The position numbers were made by a program, and so were the translations under genes. DNA of 64,000 nt from contig LM994636.1 of the NCBI GenBank assembly GCA_000752995.2, forward strand, positions 201,809-265,808, given 5' to 3'. Under the pieces are notes generated by a model, which saw nothing but the letters and a program-made list of their open reading frames with translations, was not told the origin of the DNA and searched no databases. Shown piece by piece: positions 7,847 through 17,199 of this stretch. How positions within the stretch are numbered: the stretch's first letter is position 1; each line of letters starts with the position of its first letter. The stretch comes from Haemophilus massiliensis. GTDB lineage: Bacteria; Pseudomonadota; Gammaproteobacteria; Enterobacterales; Pasteurellaceae.

Positions 7847-8317
7847 ATGTCGTTCGACAGTATGAGAATAAAAAAACATATTTACGCTCGTCATTGTTCG
7901 GAATATGAAATTCCGTTTTTTGATGTGGATTCCATGAATATTATGTGGCACGGTCATTATGTTAAATATCTGGAAATGGCGCGCTGTGCATTTTTGGCAG
8001 AACTTGGTTACGACTATAATGTGATGCGTGAAAAAGGTTACGGTTGGCCGATTGTTCAGTTGAATTTGAAATATGTCCGACCGGCTTTTTTTCGCCAGCG
8101 AATTCGAGTCGAGTTGGCTGTGACGGAGTATGAAAGCTGTCTGCGCATGGATTATACGATTGTTGATATACAAACGGAGAGGAAATTGACCCAAGGTAGC
8201 ACGACGCAGGTTGCGGTAGCAATGGCTAGCGGTGAAATGCAGTTGCAAACGCCACAGTCGTGGCGTGATGCACTGGAAAATTATCACGGATTCCAGCCGG
8301 AAAAAGAGCGGATTTAG
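7847..8317 (+). CDS. apeK: Hotdog thioesterase (4-hydroxybenzoyl-CoA thioesterase family) of aryl polyene cluster
   Basis: A 156-residue acyl-ACP/CoA thioesterase of the 4HBT hotdog family. The family motif DxMxxxxHxxY is visible as VDSMNIMWHGHYVKYLE near the N terminus. It would release or proof-read ACP-bound chains. An in-frame Met at 7742 lies inside the upstream lipoprotein gene and would add 35 residues not typical of the family; ATG at 7847 has AAGAG just upstream and is preferred, although ATG at 7862 is also possible. It ends 2 bases before the LolA-like gene. Confidence 0.84.
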   Translation: MSFDSMRIKKHIYARHCSEYEIPFFDVDSMNIMWHGHYVKYLEMARCAFLAELGYDYNVMREKGYGWPIVQLNLKYVRPAFFRQRIRVELAVTEYESCLRMDYTIVDIQTERKLTQGSTTQVAVAMASGEMQLQTPQSWRDALENYHGFQPEKERI

Positions 8318-8319
8318 AT

Positions 8320-8907
8320 ATGAAAAAATATGTAATTACCTTGTTGGCACTGCTGTTTTCTTTATCGCTACATGCGTTTTCTCAGCAACAGTTGATGACC
8401 CGGTTACAACAGCCGCAAACTATACAGGGTGAATTTACTCAGCAACGTTTTTTGTCAGCGATGAGTAAACCCATTACTACGCGTGGGCAGTTTACATTGC
8501 TGAAAAATAAAGGGCTGTTGTGGCAGATGCGTACTCCGTTCGCCTCCGATTTACGAGTGACCGGGGCGGGCATTGCGCAGTGGAACGGGGCGCAGTGGGT
8601 ACTCAATGATGGCGTCGGGCAAGCGCAGCAAGTGAGTTTATTTCTGGGGTTATTGACTGGCGATGTGGCGGCCTTGTCCGAACAGTTTGATATTGTGCTG
8701 AACGGTACGGCACAGGACTGGCAGCTCAGCTTGATCCCAAATGGTTTGTTAATGAAACAGATTTTCAGACGTATTGAAATCCGAGGCGCCGATACAATAG
8801 AAGGCATTGAGCTTAATGAAGTACAAGGCGATCGTACTCTGATTAGTTTTGAGCAGATTCGTATTGATCAAGGCTTAAGCGAATTTGCCAGACAGGCGTT
8901 GCTGTGA
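8320..8907 (+). CDS. LolA-like periplasmic carrier of aryl polyene cluster
   Basis: A 195-residue secreted protein with a cleavable signal peptide (residues 1 to about 20, cleavage near AFS) and a LolA-like unclosed beta-barrel sequence: MTRLQQPQTIQGEF near the mature N terminus followed by regular beta-strand spacing. LolA proper carries lipoproteins across the periplasm. This cluster-specific paralogue presumably carries the polyene lipid or a dedicated lipoprotein. The chromosomal lolA is expected elsewhere. It is two bases downstream of the thioesterase and 42 bases upstream of the MMPL exporter. Confidence 0.82.
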   Translation: MKKYVITLLALLFSLSLHAFSQQQLMTRLQQPQTIQGEFTQQRFLSAMSKPITTRGQFTLLKNKGLLWQMRTPFASDLRVTGAGIAQWNGAQWVLNDGVGQAQQVSLFLGLLTGDVAALSEQFDIVLNGTAQDWQLSLIPNGLLMKQIFRRIEIRGADTIEGIELNEVQGDRTLISFEQIRIDQGLSEFARQALL

Positions 8908-8949
8908 GCAGTGTCTTTATTGTATTCGGACAGGTTGTAAACATTTATC

Positions 8950-11250
8950 ATGAACAAACATTCCCCCGTTTATTTTTTTCTATACCGATTGTTTATGCTT
9001 TGCATGGCATTGTTGTTTGGGGCGCAATTATATACGGGAAACTGGCTGCAAACGGATTTACAGGCTTTGTTGCCGCAACAAGCAGGACGTTCGCCGATTC
9101 TGCTTGCTGCTGAAAATAAGCAGGAAAACAGCATGAACCGGCAGGTGATTGCTCTGATCGGACATCATGAGGCGGCGCAGGCCTTTAAGCTTGCTGCCGC
9201 CATTGCTGAACAGTGGCGGCAAAGTACCTTGTTTCAGCAGGTAGACGCCCGTCAACAACCCGATCCGGCATTACTCCGAGATGAGATTAAACGGCTGCGT
9301 TTGGCCGTATTACCAGTGGATATCCGACGCCAGTTATTGAATGAACCTAGCGCTTATTTTCAACAATATGCGGAACAAATACTCAATCCGTTTATGGCAA
9401 CGCATTTACTACCCACGGAACAGGATTGGCTTGGATTCGGTCGTTTTGTTCTACCGCAATCTCGGTTGCACGGTCGTGTAATGTGGCATGCGGGTAACGG
9501 AATGCTGTATATCCCCTCTGCGGATAAAACTTGGGTATTACTGCGGGCAGAGTTAGCAGACGGTAATCTGATTAACCCGCAACAGTCATTGCCAGCACTT
9601 ATGCGAGGCGGCGAGCAGGTTGTTCAGCAGCAGGACGGCGAATGGCTGGTGGCAGGCAGTGCATTATTTGCTGCAGCAGCAAAACAGCAGGCGGAAAAAG
9701 AAAGTCGCAGCATGGCATTGATCGGCATAGGTTTAACTTTGTTGTTATTGCTGGCGGTATTCAGAACCTTACGGGTGTTATGGCTGTTTTTGCCGATTGC
9801 TGCAGGTATGCTGGCGGGTGTTTCGCTGACCATATTGGTTTTCGGCCAGATTCATATTCTGACTTTGGTTATCGGTACCAGTTTAATTGGGGTTCTGATT
9901 GATTTTCCGCTACATTGGCTGAGCGGAGCTTTGTTTAATTCAGATTGGCAGGCGGAAAAAGCGATGCGTAAACTGCGCTTAACGTTTTTGGTCAGTCTGT
10001 TGGTCACGCTGCTTGGTTATGCTTTGCTTGGTTTTACCCGACTGCCTGTGCTGCGCCAAACGGCGTTATTTTCTGCTGTGGCATTGCTTAGTGCGGTGCT
10101 GTGTACCTGGTTTTATCTGCCGGCACGTTTTAACATGGTGAGAATGCGAAAAGTGCGGTCATTTTTCGGTGAGAATTTTTCCTTTCGTTTGTCGTCGGTA
10201 GGGCGAAAGTGGATCGTTTCCGGCATTGCTGTCTGGCTTGCTGTCGGCATTTATCACAGCGAATGGCAAGATGATGTGAGGCAATGGGTAGCATTGCCGC
10301 CGCAACTGTTGGCACAAGTGCAGAAAATCGGCAGTATTACTGGCATTGAACCTGGCAGTCGGTATTTTCTGCTGATAGCGGAAAATGATGACAGCTTATT
10401 GGAAGCGGATAATACATTGCGTGAGCAGTTGCTGGATTTACAGACACACAATAAACTGCAGGACTTCCAATCGCTAAGCCGCTGGATTATGTCGGCGCGC
10501 GAACAGCAGGATTTTATCCGCCAATTGACCCGGAACATTCAAGCGCAAGATTATGCGGTATTATCGCAGATCGGCATGCCGGCAGAACGTATTGCTCAGG
10601 AGTTGCAGGCGCTATCCACGCAGCCGCAGGTATTATTAGGCGAAGCCTTGGACATGCAGATCGCGCAGGGATACCGTCCTTTATACTTGGGAGAATTGGC
10701 AGCAGGCAAAGTTGCCGCTTTGGTGAATGTCAGCGGAATTACTGATTTGCAGGCGGTCTCTGCGCTGGCGGATAACCGCACGGTGTATTGGCTGGATAAA
10801 CCCGCACAGTTAAACCGCACTTTTCAGCAGACTCGTGATCAGGCAGCTTGGTTGAAAGGGTTGTCTTTTCTTCTGGCGGGTTTGTTATTGTGGCGTTTTT
10901 TTGGTTTAAGACGCACACTTCGGATGCTGTTTGTACCATTGCTTGCCATTGTTGCCACCATAGGGATTTTGGGCTGGCTTAAGGTGCCGGTTACGCTGTT
11001 TTCGATGTTCGGTTTGTTATTAGTGTCCGCTATCGGTATTGATTATACTGCGTATATGCAGACTGTGCAGGCGCCGCTGTATGCCAAACGTGCAGCATTA
11101 TCCTTAGCTGCTGCGACCACATTGATCTCGTTTGTATTGCTCGCGCTGAGTTCAACTCCGGCGGTGGCATATTTTGGTCTCAGTGTCAGTATCGGTGTAT
11201 TACTGAGCATATTGATCATATTCATGTTGTACAATAAACCAGGCATGTAG
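8950..11250 (+). CDS. MMPL/RND-family exporter of aryl polyene cluster
   Basis: A 766-residue inner-membrane transporter with the two-fold MMPL layout: one N-terminal transmembrane segment, a large periplasmic domain (about residues 35-250), five transmembrane segments, then a second periplasmic domain and five more. The membrane acidic residues of the proton relay are visible in both halves, in LIGVLIDFPLHW and SAIGIDYTAYM. It probably extracts the lipid-linked aryl polyene from the inner membrane and hands it to the LolA-like carrier. The lipoprotein following it may complete the path. ATG at 8950 is the first start in frame; its ribosome binding site is weak. Confidence 0.88.
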   Translation: MNKHSPVYFFLYRLFMLCMALLFGAQLYTGNWLQTDLQALLPQQAGRSPILLAAENKQENSMNRQVIALIGHHEAAQAFKLAAAIAEQWRQSTLFQQVDARQQPDPALLRDEIKRLRLAVLPVDIRRQLLNEPSAYFQQYAEQILNPFMATHLLPTEQDWLGFGRFVLPQSRLHGRVMWHAGNGMLYIPSADKTWVLLRAELADGNLINPQQSLPALMRGGEQVVQQQDGEWLVAGSALFAAAAKQQAEKESRSMALIGIGLTLLLLLAVFRTLRVLWLFLPIAAGMLAGVSLTILVFGQIHILTLVIGTSLIGVLIDFPLHWLSGALFNSDWQAEKAMRKLRLTFLVSLLVTLLGYALLGFTRLPVLRQTALFSAVALLSAVLCTWFYLPARFNMVRMRKVRSFFGENFSFRLSSVGRKWIVSGIAVWLAVGIYHSEWQDDVRQWVALPPQLLAQVQKIGSITGIEPGSRYFLLIAENDDSLLEADNTLREQLLDLQTHNKLQDFQSLSRWIMSAREQQDFIRQLTRNIQAQDYAVLSQIGMPAERIAQELQALSTQPQVLLGEALDMQIAQGYRPLYLGELAAGKVAALVNVSGITDLQAVSALADNRTVYWLDKPAQLNRTFQQTRDQAAWLKGLSFLLAGLLLWRFFGLRRTLRMLFVPLLAIVATIGILGWLKVPVTLFSMFGLLLVSAIGIDYTAYMQTVQAPLYAKRAALSLAAATTLISFVLLALSSTPAVAYFGLSVSIGVLLSILIIFMLYNKPGM

Positions 11251-11278
11251 TCGGTTATCACATCAATAAAGAGGAAAA

Positions 11279-11758
11279 ATGTGGCGTAAATTAGGTTTGT
11301 GGATTTGCTTATTTGCGATGTGGGGTTGTGCCGCCCCCTTAACAGTAAAGCAATTGCCGCTGTCAGTGACGGAAACCCGCTTGTTTAAACTGGTGCAATT
11401 GCAACCGAAGAGCCAGGCAACTCTATTAGCGTTGCAGTCTTCACCGCAGCAATGGCGTTGGGTGCAAACTGATGCTTTAGGCGCACCGGTTGCCCGTTTA
11501 TTGTTGACGCAGCAAGGTTGGCGTAACGACGGCTTTATTATCCCGAATCGCCGGGCTCAGCAGCTGTTTTCAGCGATTGCCGTTTATTTACATCCAGCCC
11601 TTCCGTTGTTTGAATTCAGCGAAATTCGTCGGATGGCGGACGGGCAGCATTATTATATGTACGGCGAAGAAGTTTGGTGTATTACATCGACACCGAAAGG
11701 CGCTGATATTGCCTTGCCGGATAATTCTCGCTGGCGGCTTGAAGAAATTGAACAGTAA
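11279..11758 (+). CDS. DUF3261-like lipoprotein of aryl polyene cluster
   Basis: A 159-residue lipoprotein. The signal peptide ends AMWGC with Cys17 as the lipidation site. The mature protein is beta-rich and resembles the DUF3261 lipoproteins that accompany aryl polyene exporters; by analogy with LolB it may receive the product at the outer membrane. AGAGG at 11270-11274 gives a good ribosome binding site. It stops 9 bases before the ketosynthase gene. Confidence 0.78.
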   Translation: MWRKLGLWICLFAMWGCAAPLTVKQLPLSVTETRLFKLVQLQPKSQATLLALQSSPQQWRWVQTDALGAPVARLLLTQQGWRNDGFIIPNRRAQQLFSAIAVYLHPALPLFEFSEIRRMADGQHYYMYGEEVWCITSTPKGADIALPDNSRWRLEEIEQ

Positions 11759-11767
11759 GAGGATAAC

Positions 11768-12991
11768 GTGACAGCATTATATTTAACTCAGCCGGCAATA
11801 GTGACTTGCATGGGCGAGGGTATTGAAGCACACCTTCAGCCCTTACTGCGGGGGGCAAATTCGCCTCTCCGGCTTTCTGAGAGGGTTTTTGCCGCGAACG
11901 GATTTAGCGGAGAATCTTATTTTTTTGGTGAGATCAGCGTTTCATTACGCGAATTTCCGACCGGACTGGAGAACATTCATCACAGCCGCAATAATCGTGT
12001 GCTTTGGCACGGACTAGCGCAGATCGAAGATAATATTACCCGTTGCATCGAGCGTTTCGGTACCCGGCGCATTGCAGTAGTAATGGGGACTTCCACAACC
12101 GGTGTGGATGAAAATATTCCGTTGTTTAAACGGGCGGCACTACAGGGGAAGTGGTCGGACGACCAATTTAATCAGCAACAGCAATTGTTTTCCGCGCCTG
12201 CCGATTTTATCCGTAGGGTTTATGGTTTACAAGGGCTGAATTACGGTATTTCTACCGCCTGTACTTCCGGTGCGCGGGCATTAATCAGCGCTGCCCGTTT
12301 ATTGCGTGCGAATTTGTGTGATGCGGTGATTTGCGGCGGAGTAGATACACTTTCACCTTTGACTGTGAAAGGCTTTGCCGCTTTATCCGTGTTGGCACCA
12401 CAGCGTAGTAATCCCTTTTCGGTAAACCGTAATGGTATCAATATCGGTGAGGGAACGGCAGTGTTTATAATGACGCGGGAGGCGCTGGACAGGGACGGTA
12501 TCCGTTTGTTGGGTTATGGTTCCAGCAGTGATGCCTATCATATGTCTTCCCCGCATCCAGCTGGTGAAGGGGCGATTGCGGCGTGTGAAACGGCGTTGAA
12601 TTCGACCGCACTTTCCGCGTCGCAAATTGGTTGGGTTAATCTACATGGTACGGGAACCCAGCATAATGATCAGATGGAAAGCCTGGCGGTGGCACAGGTT
12701 TTCGGTGAGCAGGTTTTTTGTACCTCTACCAAACCTTATACCGGTCATACCCTTGGCGCCGCAGGCGCGGTTGAAGCGGGAATTTTATGGGCGGTACTCA
12801 GCCGTCGTTATAATCCGCAGGGAAAATTGCCACCGCAGCACTGGGACGGCATCAGCGACCAAAATCTGGCACCACTGCGACTGACTGATCATTATAGTTA
12901 CTGGCCAACAGGGCGACGTATAGGGGCCAGCAGTTCATTTGCTTTCGGCGGTAATAATACGGTGCTGATTCTGGGGGAAGGCGATGATTGA
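11768..12991 (+). CDS. apeO: Beta-ketoacyl-ACP synthase (ketosynthase 1) of aryl polyene cluster
   Basis: A 407-residue condensing enzyme of the FabF/KAS II family. The catalytic triad is complete: Cys165 in STACTSG, His in HGTGTQHND and His in TGHTLGAAGA. It should extend the chain with malonyl-ACP, probably together with the chain-length-factor-like protein at 1024. The start is GTG at 11768, preceded by AGAGGATAAC. It overlaps the following hotdog gene by 8 bases. A USS core lies at 12605-12613. Confidence 0.9.
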   Translation: MTALYLTQPAIVTCMGEGIEAHLQPLLRGANSPLRLSERVFAANGFSGESYFFGEISVSLREFPTGLENIHHSRNNRVLWHGLAQIEDNITRCIERFGTRRIAVVMGTSTTGVDENIPLFKRAALQGKWSDDQFNQQQQLFSAPADFIRRVYGLQGLNYGISTACTSGARALISAARLLRANLCDAVICGGVDTLSPLTVKGFAALSVLAPQRSNPFSVNRNGINIGEGTAVFIMTREALDRDGIRLLGYGSSSDAYHMSSPHPAGEGAIAACETALNSTALSASQIGWVNLHGTGTQHNDQMESLAVAQVFGEQVFCTSTKPYTGHTLGAAGAVEAGILWAVLSRRYNPQGKLPPQHWDGISDQNLAPLRLTDHYSYWPTGRRIGASSSFAFGGNNTVLILGEGDD

Positions 12992-13448
12992 CCTGCGTTG
13001 TCCGATTACCTGTCTTGAACCGTTGCTGCCGCATAGCGGGGCGATGATTCTGCTCGATCGTATTACCGCGTTCGGCGCAGATTTTCTCACCGCAGAAACA
13101 CAAATTCGTGCGGATAATAGCTTAATCAAACATAACAAATTGGAGACTTTCGCCGCACTTGAAATTATGGCGCAGGGCATTGCTGCCTGGGCGGGCTGTA
13201 TGGCGATACAGGCGGGCGAACCGGTGCGTCTGGGGTATTTGCTCGGCAGCCGCAAATTGCATGTTCGCCATCAGACTATCCCTATCGGCAGCCGGTTGCA
13301 GATTAATATTCGCCTGTCGATTCAAGATGACGCAGGATTCGGTGTGTTTGACTGTCAGCTTATTGATCTGATGAAACATGCCATATTACTTGAGGGGGCG
13401 CTGAATGTATTCAGTCCGAAAGAAGATAAAAGGGAGAATAAATCATGA
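12984..13448 (+). CDS. apeP: Hotdog 3-hydroxyacyl-ACP dehydratase 2 of aryl polyene cluster
   Basis: A 154-residue FabZ-like hotdog protein. The pattern LPHSGAMILLDRI near the N terminus and ALEIMAQGIAAWAG in the central helix (with the likely catalytic Glu) are typical of the second dehydratase of aryl polyene clusters. It lacks the extra N-terminal domain of the other dehydratase. It overlaps the ketosynthase by 8 bases and the ketoreductase by 4. Confidence 0.84.
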   Translation: MIDLRCPITCLEPLLPHSGAMILLDRITAFGADFLTAETQIRADNSLIKHNKLETFAALEIMAQGIAAWAGCMAIQAGEPVRLGYLLGSRKLHVRHQTIPIGSRLQINIRLSIQDDAGFGVFDCQLIDLMKHAILLEGALNVFSPKEDKRENKS

Positions 13449-14173
13449 GTGAATCTGTTCTGGTGACCGGTTCTAGCCGCGGTATCGGTAAGGCTATTGC
13501 TTTAGCGTTGGCACAGCAGGGTTATGATATTGTGCTACATTGCCGCCACCGTATTGAGGCAGCGGAAGAAGTGGCGCAAACAGTGCGATCTTGGGGACGA
13601 CATGTCCGGATAGTGCAGTTTGATGTGGCAGCGCGTGAACAGGTACGTCAAATTCTGACAGAGGATATACAGCAATTCGGCGCTTACTATGGGGTAGTGC
13701 TGAACGCAGGATTAACCCGAGATGCGGCGTTTCCCGCGTTAAGTGACAGGGATTGGGATGATGTATTGCGTACCAATCTGGACGGTTTTTATAATGTATT
13801 ACACCCGATTATGCTGCCAATGATCCGGCGCCGTAAAGCAGGACGTATTGTATGCATTACGTCGGTATCCGGTTTAATCGGTAATCGCGGGCAAGTGAAT
13901 TACAGTGCCTCCAAAGCAGGGATTATTGGTGCGGCAAAAGCCCTTGCCGTGGAACTAGCGAAGCGTCGGATCACAGTAAATTGTGTGGCACCGGGACTGA
14001 TTGATACGGATATCATAAACGAAAATGTACCGGTTGAGGAAATTGTGAAAATGATTCCGTCACAGCGCATGGGGACGCCAGAGGAAGTGGCGCATGCGGT
14101 GAGCTTTTTGATGGATGAAAAGGCGGCGTACATCACCCGCCAAGTCATCGCGGTAAACGGCGGTTTGTGTTAG
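13445..14173 (+). CDS. apeQ: 3-ketoacyl-ACP reductase (FabG family) of aryl polyene cluster
   Basis: A 242-residue short-chain dehydrogenase. The NADPH-binding TGSSRGIGKA, the NAG motif and the catalytic Ser and YSASK are all present. It reduces 3-ketoacyl-ACP to 3-hydroxyacyl-ACP before dehydration. It overlaps the dehydratase by ATGA and ends 11 bases before the last ketosynthase. The housekeeping fabG is expected elsewhere. Confidence 0.9.
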   Translation: MSESVLVTGSSRGIGKAIALALAQQGYDIVLHCRHRIEAAEEVAQTVRSWGRHVRIVQFDVAAREQVRQILTEDIQQFGAYYGVVLNAGLTRDAAFPALSDRDWDDVLRTNLDGFYNVLHPIMLPMIRRRKAGRIVCITSVSGLIGNRGQVNYSASKAGIIGAAKALAVELAKRRITVNCVAPGLIDTDIINENVPVEEIVKMIPSQRMGTPEEVAHAVSFLMDEKAAYITRQVIAVNGGLC

Positions 14174-14184
14174 AGAAAAATAAA

Positions 14185-15432
14185 ATGAAACGAGTAGTAG
14201 TAACAGGTATCGGCGGGATCACCGCCTTCGGCAAAGAATGGCGAGACATCAAAGACGCTTTTCAGCGTAAACAAAATGCGGTACGGGTGAAAACGGAATG
14301 GGCGGCTCGTTATCCCGAACTGGAAGCTCGCTTAGGTGCAGAGATCCCGGATTATCAACCGCTTAAGCATTGGCAGCGTAAACAATTAAGAAGCTTGGGG
14401 CGAGTATCACAATTTGCCGTAGAGGCTGCCGAGAGAGCGCTGTCTGCTGCCGGTTTGCTTGATGAAAACGGCATTATTTTGCCTGATGTACAAAGCGGCA
14501 GAATGGGGGTGGCATGTGGTTCTTCTACCGGTTCCACCCATGATATTAAAGCCGCCGCCGAATTGCTGATGACGGGAAAATCCGAAGGTTTTAACGCCAA
14601 TACCTATGTACGCATGATGCCGCATACCACGGCTGCTAATATCGGTATTTTTTTCGGTCTAACCGGGCGGATTGTGCCGACTTCCAGTGCCTGTTCATCT
14701 GGTAGTCAGGGCATAGGTTATGCCTATGAGGCAATTAAATACGGCTTGATTCCAATGATGCTGGCGGGCGGCGGTGAAGAATTTTGTCCGTCGGAAGTTT
14801 ATGTGTTTGATTCTCTTTATGCTGCCAGTCGTTGTAATCATGCTCCGGCACAAACGCCGCGTCCTTACGATCGGCAGCGCGACGGACTGGTGATTGGTGA
14901 AGGTGCTGGTATGTTCGTATTGGAGGAACTGGAACATGCACTTGCCCGCGGTGCAAATATTATCGCTGAAGTGGTAGGATACGGCGCAAACAGTGACGGC
15001 AGCCATATTACCCGTCCACAGAAAGACACTATGCAACGTTGTATGGCATTGGCGTTGAACGATGCGGGTATTACGCCAGCGCAGATCGGTTATGTCAATG
15101 GTCATGGTACCGCGACGGAACAGGGGGATATTGCTGAAACGTTGGCGACTGAGGCGCTGTTCGGTTACGTGCCTTTGAGTTCACAGAAAAGCTATTTGGG
15201 ACATACCCTCGGCGCCTGCGGTGCGCTGGAATCCTGGTTTAGCATTGAAATGATGCGTGATGGCTGGTTTGCGCCGACTATCAATCTGGATGATATCGAC
15301 CAACGCTGCGGCAAGGTGGATTATATTCGTGGTGACGGACGTGAAATAACAACGGATTATGTGATGAATAACAATTTCGCTTTTGGAGGGGTTAATACTT
15401 CGTTGATTTTCAAACGGTGGACGAGCGCATAA
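14185..15432 (+). CDS. apeR: Beta-ketoacyl-ACP synthase (ketosynthase 2) of aryl polyene cluster
   Basis: A 415-residue FabF-type condensing enzyme with a full triad: Cys170 in SSACSSG, His in HGTATEQGD and His in LGHTLGACGA. It may perform the first condensation with the aryl starter while the other ketosynthase elongates, but the split of roles is inference. An in-frame GTG at 14167 would overlap the ketoreductase; ATG at 14185 begins with MKRVVVTGIG, the normal family start, and is chosen. It is the last gene of the cluster; ftsE follows after 104 bases. Confidence 0.88.
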   Translation: MKRVVVTGIGGITAFGKEWRDIKDAFQRKQNAVRVKTEWAARYPELEARLGAEIPDYQPLKHWQRKQLRSLGRVSQFAVEAAERALSAAGLLDENGIILPDVQSGRMGVACGSSTGSTHDIKAAAELLMTGKSEGFNANTYVRMMPHTTAANIGIFFGLTGRIVPTSSACSSGSQGIGYAYEAIKYGLIPMMLAGGGEEFCPSEVYVFDSLYAASRCNHAPAQTPRPYDRQRDGLVIGEGAGMFVLEELEHALARGANIIAEVVGYGANSDGSHITRPQKDTMQRCMALALNDAGITPAQIGYVNGHGTATEQGDIAETLATEALFGYVPLSSQKSYLGHTLGACGALESWFSIEMMRDGWFAPTINLDDIDQRCGKVDYIRGDGREITTDYVMNNNFAFGGVNTSLIFKRWTSA

Positions 15433-15439
15433 GAAATTC

Positions 15440-15469
15440 ATCACAAGAATAGGCAATATCCGTTATAAT
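15440..15469 (+). promoter_or_regulatory. Predicted promoter for ftsEX
   Basis: A consensus -10 box TATAAT lies at 15464-15469 with ATCACA (four of six) at 15440-15445, spacer 18. It lies in the gap between the last polyene gene and ftsE and would let ftsEX be expressed independently of the cluster. No terminator is seen between apeR and this promoter. Confidence 0.5.
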
Positions 15470-15536
15470 TGGTCGCGATTTAGCGCTTATCGGCAGTTTT
15501 GCGATTAATAGCGGATGATTTTAAAGAGACAAAAAT

Positions 15537-16187
15537 ATGATACGTTTTGAAAATGTCAGTAAAGCCTATTTGGGCGGCAAGCCGGCTTTGCAAGGACTTA
15601 CTTTTCATTTGCCAGTCGGCAGTATGACTTATCTGATTGGGCATTCCGGTGCCGGGAAAAGTACGCTGCTGAAACTGATTATGGGCATGGAGCGCGCCAA
15701 CGGTGGGCAAATTTGGTTTAACGGGCACGATATTACTCGCCTGTCTAAATACGAAATTCCATTTTTACGCCGTCAGATCGGTATGGTACATCAAGATTAC
15801 CGTTTGTTAGCGGAGCGTTCCATTGTGGATAACGTGGCGTTGCCGCTGATTATCGCAGGCATGCACCCGAAAGAAGCGCAATCTCGTGCCTTGGCGGCGC
15901 TGGATCGAGTCGGGCTGCGCGATCGTGCCAATCATCTGCCGTTGCATTTATCCGGCGGTGAGCAGCAACGGGTGGATATTGCCCGTGCAGTGGTACATAA
16001 ACCGCAATTGTTGCTGGCGGATGAACCGACAGGAAATCTGGACAGTGCGCTTTCGCTGGAGATTTTTAATTTGTTTGAAGAGTTTAACCGATTGGGAATG
16101 ACGGTGTTGATTGCCACCCATGATATTAATATTGTTCAACAAAAACCGAAACCTTGCCTTGTGCTTGAACAAGGGTATTTACGTTAA
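15537..16187 (+). CDS. ftsE: Cell division ATP-binding protein FtsE
   Basis: A 216-residue ABC ATPase. The Walker A motif GHSGAGKS, signature LSGGEQQR, Walker B LLLADEPT and the switch His in ATHD are intact. With FtsX it forms the ABC-type complex at the division ring that activates septal amidases. It is 11 bases upstream of ftsX. It is separated from ftsY by the aryl polyene cluster, which is unusual. Confidence 0.96.
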   Translation: MIRFENVSKAYLGGKPALQGLTFHLPVGSMTYLIGHSGAGKSTLLKLIMGMERANGGQIWFNGHDITRLSKYEIPFLRRQIGMVHQDYRLLAERSIVDNVALPLIIAGMHPKEAQSRALAALDRVGLRDRANHLPLHLSGGEQQRVDIARAVVHKPQLLLADEPTGNLDSALSLEIFNLFEEFNRLGMTVLIATHDINIVQQKPKPCLVLEQGYLR

Positions 16188-16198
16188 GGAAAGTAGTG

Positions 16199-17134
16199 AT
16201 GAGTTCTCGTCCGATGAATGCGTCCTTATGGGTGCAAGTGAATTATGTGCTGCGTGCAGTGTTTGCCGATCTGCTGAAGAAAAAATACGGCACGATGTTG
16301 ACCGTGTTGGTGATTGCGGTATCGCTGACTATTCCGACGATCAGTTATCTGCTGTGGAAAAATATTCATCAGGCTACGTCGCAGTTTTATCCGGAAAGCG
16401 AATTAACCGTGTATCTGCATAAAAATCTGAGTGAAGAGGATGCCAATCTGGTGGTGGATAAAATCCGCCAGCAGGAGGGCGTCGAAAGCCTGAACTATGT
16501 GTCGCGCCAGGAAAGCCTGAACGAGTTTCGCAATTGGTCGGGATTTAGCGAAGGGCTGGATATTTTAGACGATAACCCGCTGCCGGCGGTGGTGATGATC
16601 AAACCGAGCAAAGCCTACAATGAAAGTCAGAAACGCGATACGCTGCGCGATAACCTGAATAAAATCAAAGGGGTGCAGGAAGTTCGACTGGATAATGATT
16701 GGATGGAAAAACTGACCGCACTTTCGTGGCTGATAGCGCATGTTGCAATTTTATGCACAGTGTTAATGACTGTTTCAGTCTTTCTGGTTATCGGCAACAG
16801 CATTCGTTCCGATGTATATAGCAGTCAGGCGAGTATTGAAGTTATGAAGTTACTTGGCGCGACAGAGCAGTTTATCCTGCGCCCGTTTCTTTATACCGGT
16901 ATTCTCTACGGATTGGCAGGAGGGTTACTAGCCTGCATTTTCAGCGCCTGTCTGATTGGCTATTTCACCAGTGCGGTAAAATATGTCACGGATATTTTTG
17001 CGGTGAATTTTTCGTTGCACGGCATTGCTTTCGGTGAATTGCTGTTCTTATTGGTAATGTGCGCCATTGTGGGTTATGTTGGGGCGTGGTTGTCGGCAAC
17101 CCGTTACATTCAGATGCTGGATAAAAAAGGCTGA
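16199..17134 (+). CDS. ftsX: Cell division protein FtsX
   Basis: A 311-residue inner-membrane protein with the FtsX layout: cytoplasmic N terminus, first transmembrane segment (about residues 36-55), a periplasmic domain of about 110 residues, then three transmembrane segments. It is the membrane partner of FtsE. An in-frame GTG at 16196 directly precedes ATG 16199; AAGGA at 16186-16190 is well spaced for the ATG. asd follows after a 146-base gap. Confidence 0.94.
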   Translation: MSSRPMNASLWVQVNYVLRAVFADLLKKKYGTMLTVLVIAVSLTIPTISYLLWKNIHQATSQFYPESELTVYLHKNLSEEDANLVVDKIRQQEGVESLNYVSRQESLNEFRNWSGFSEGLDILDDNPLPAVVMIKPSKAYNESQKRDTLRDNLNKIKGVQEVRLDNDWMEKLTALSWLIAHVAILCTVLMTVSVFLVIGNSIRSDVYSSQASIEVMKLLGATEQFILRPFLYTGILYGLAGGLLACIFSACLIGYFTSAVKYVTDIFAVNFSLHGIAFGELLFLLVMCAIVGYVGAWLSATRYIQMLDKKG

Positions 17135-17199
17135 ATGCGAAATTCTGTGGTGAAAAACGGAGGCTGAATCAAATTTAGCAGTTTTTTTCATAAAAAGAC

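Noticed and set aside
8904..9113. Short frame overlapping the start of the MMPL exporter
   Set aside because: It lies in another frame of a strongly supported gene and has no family features.
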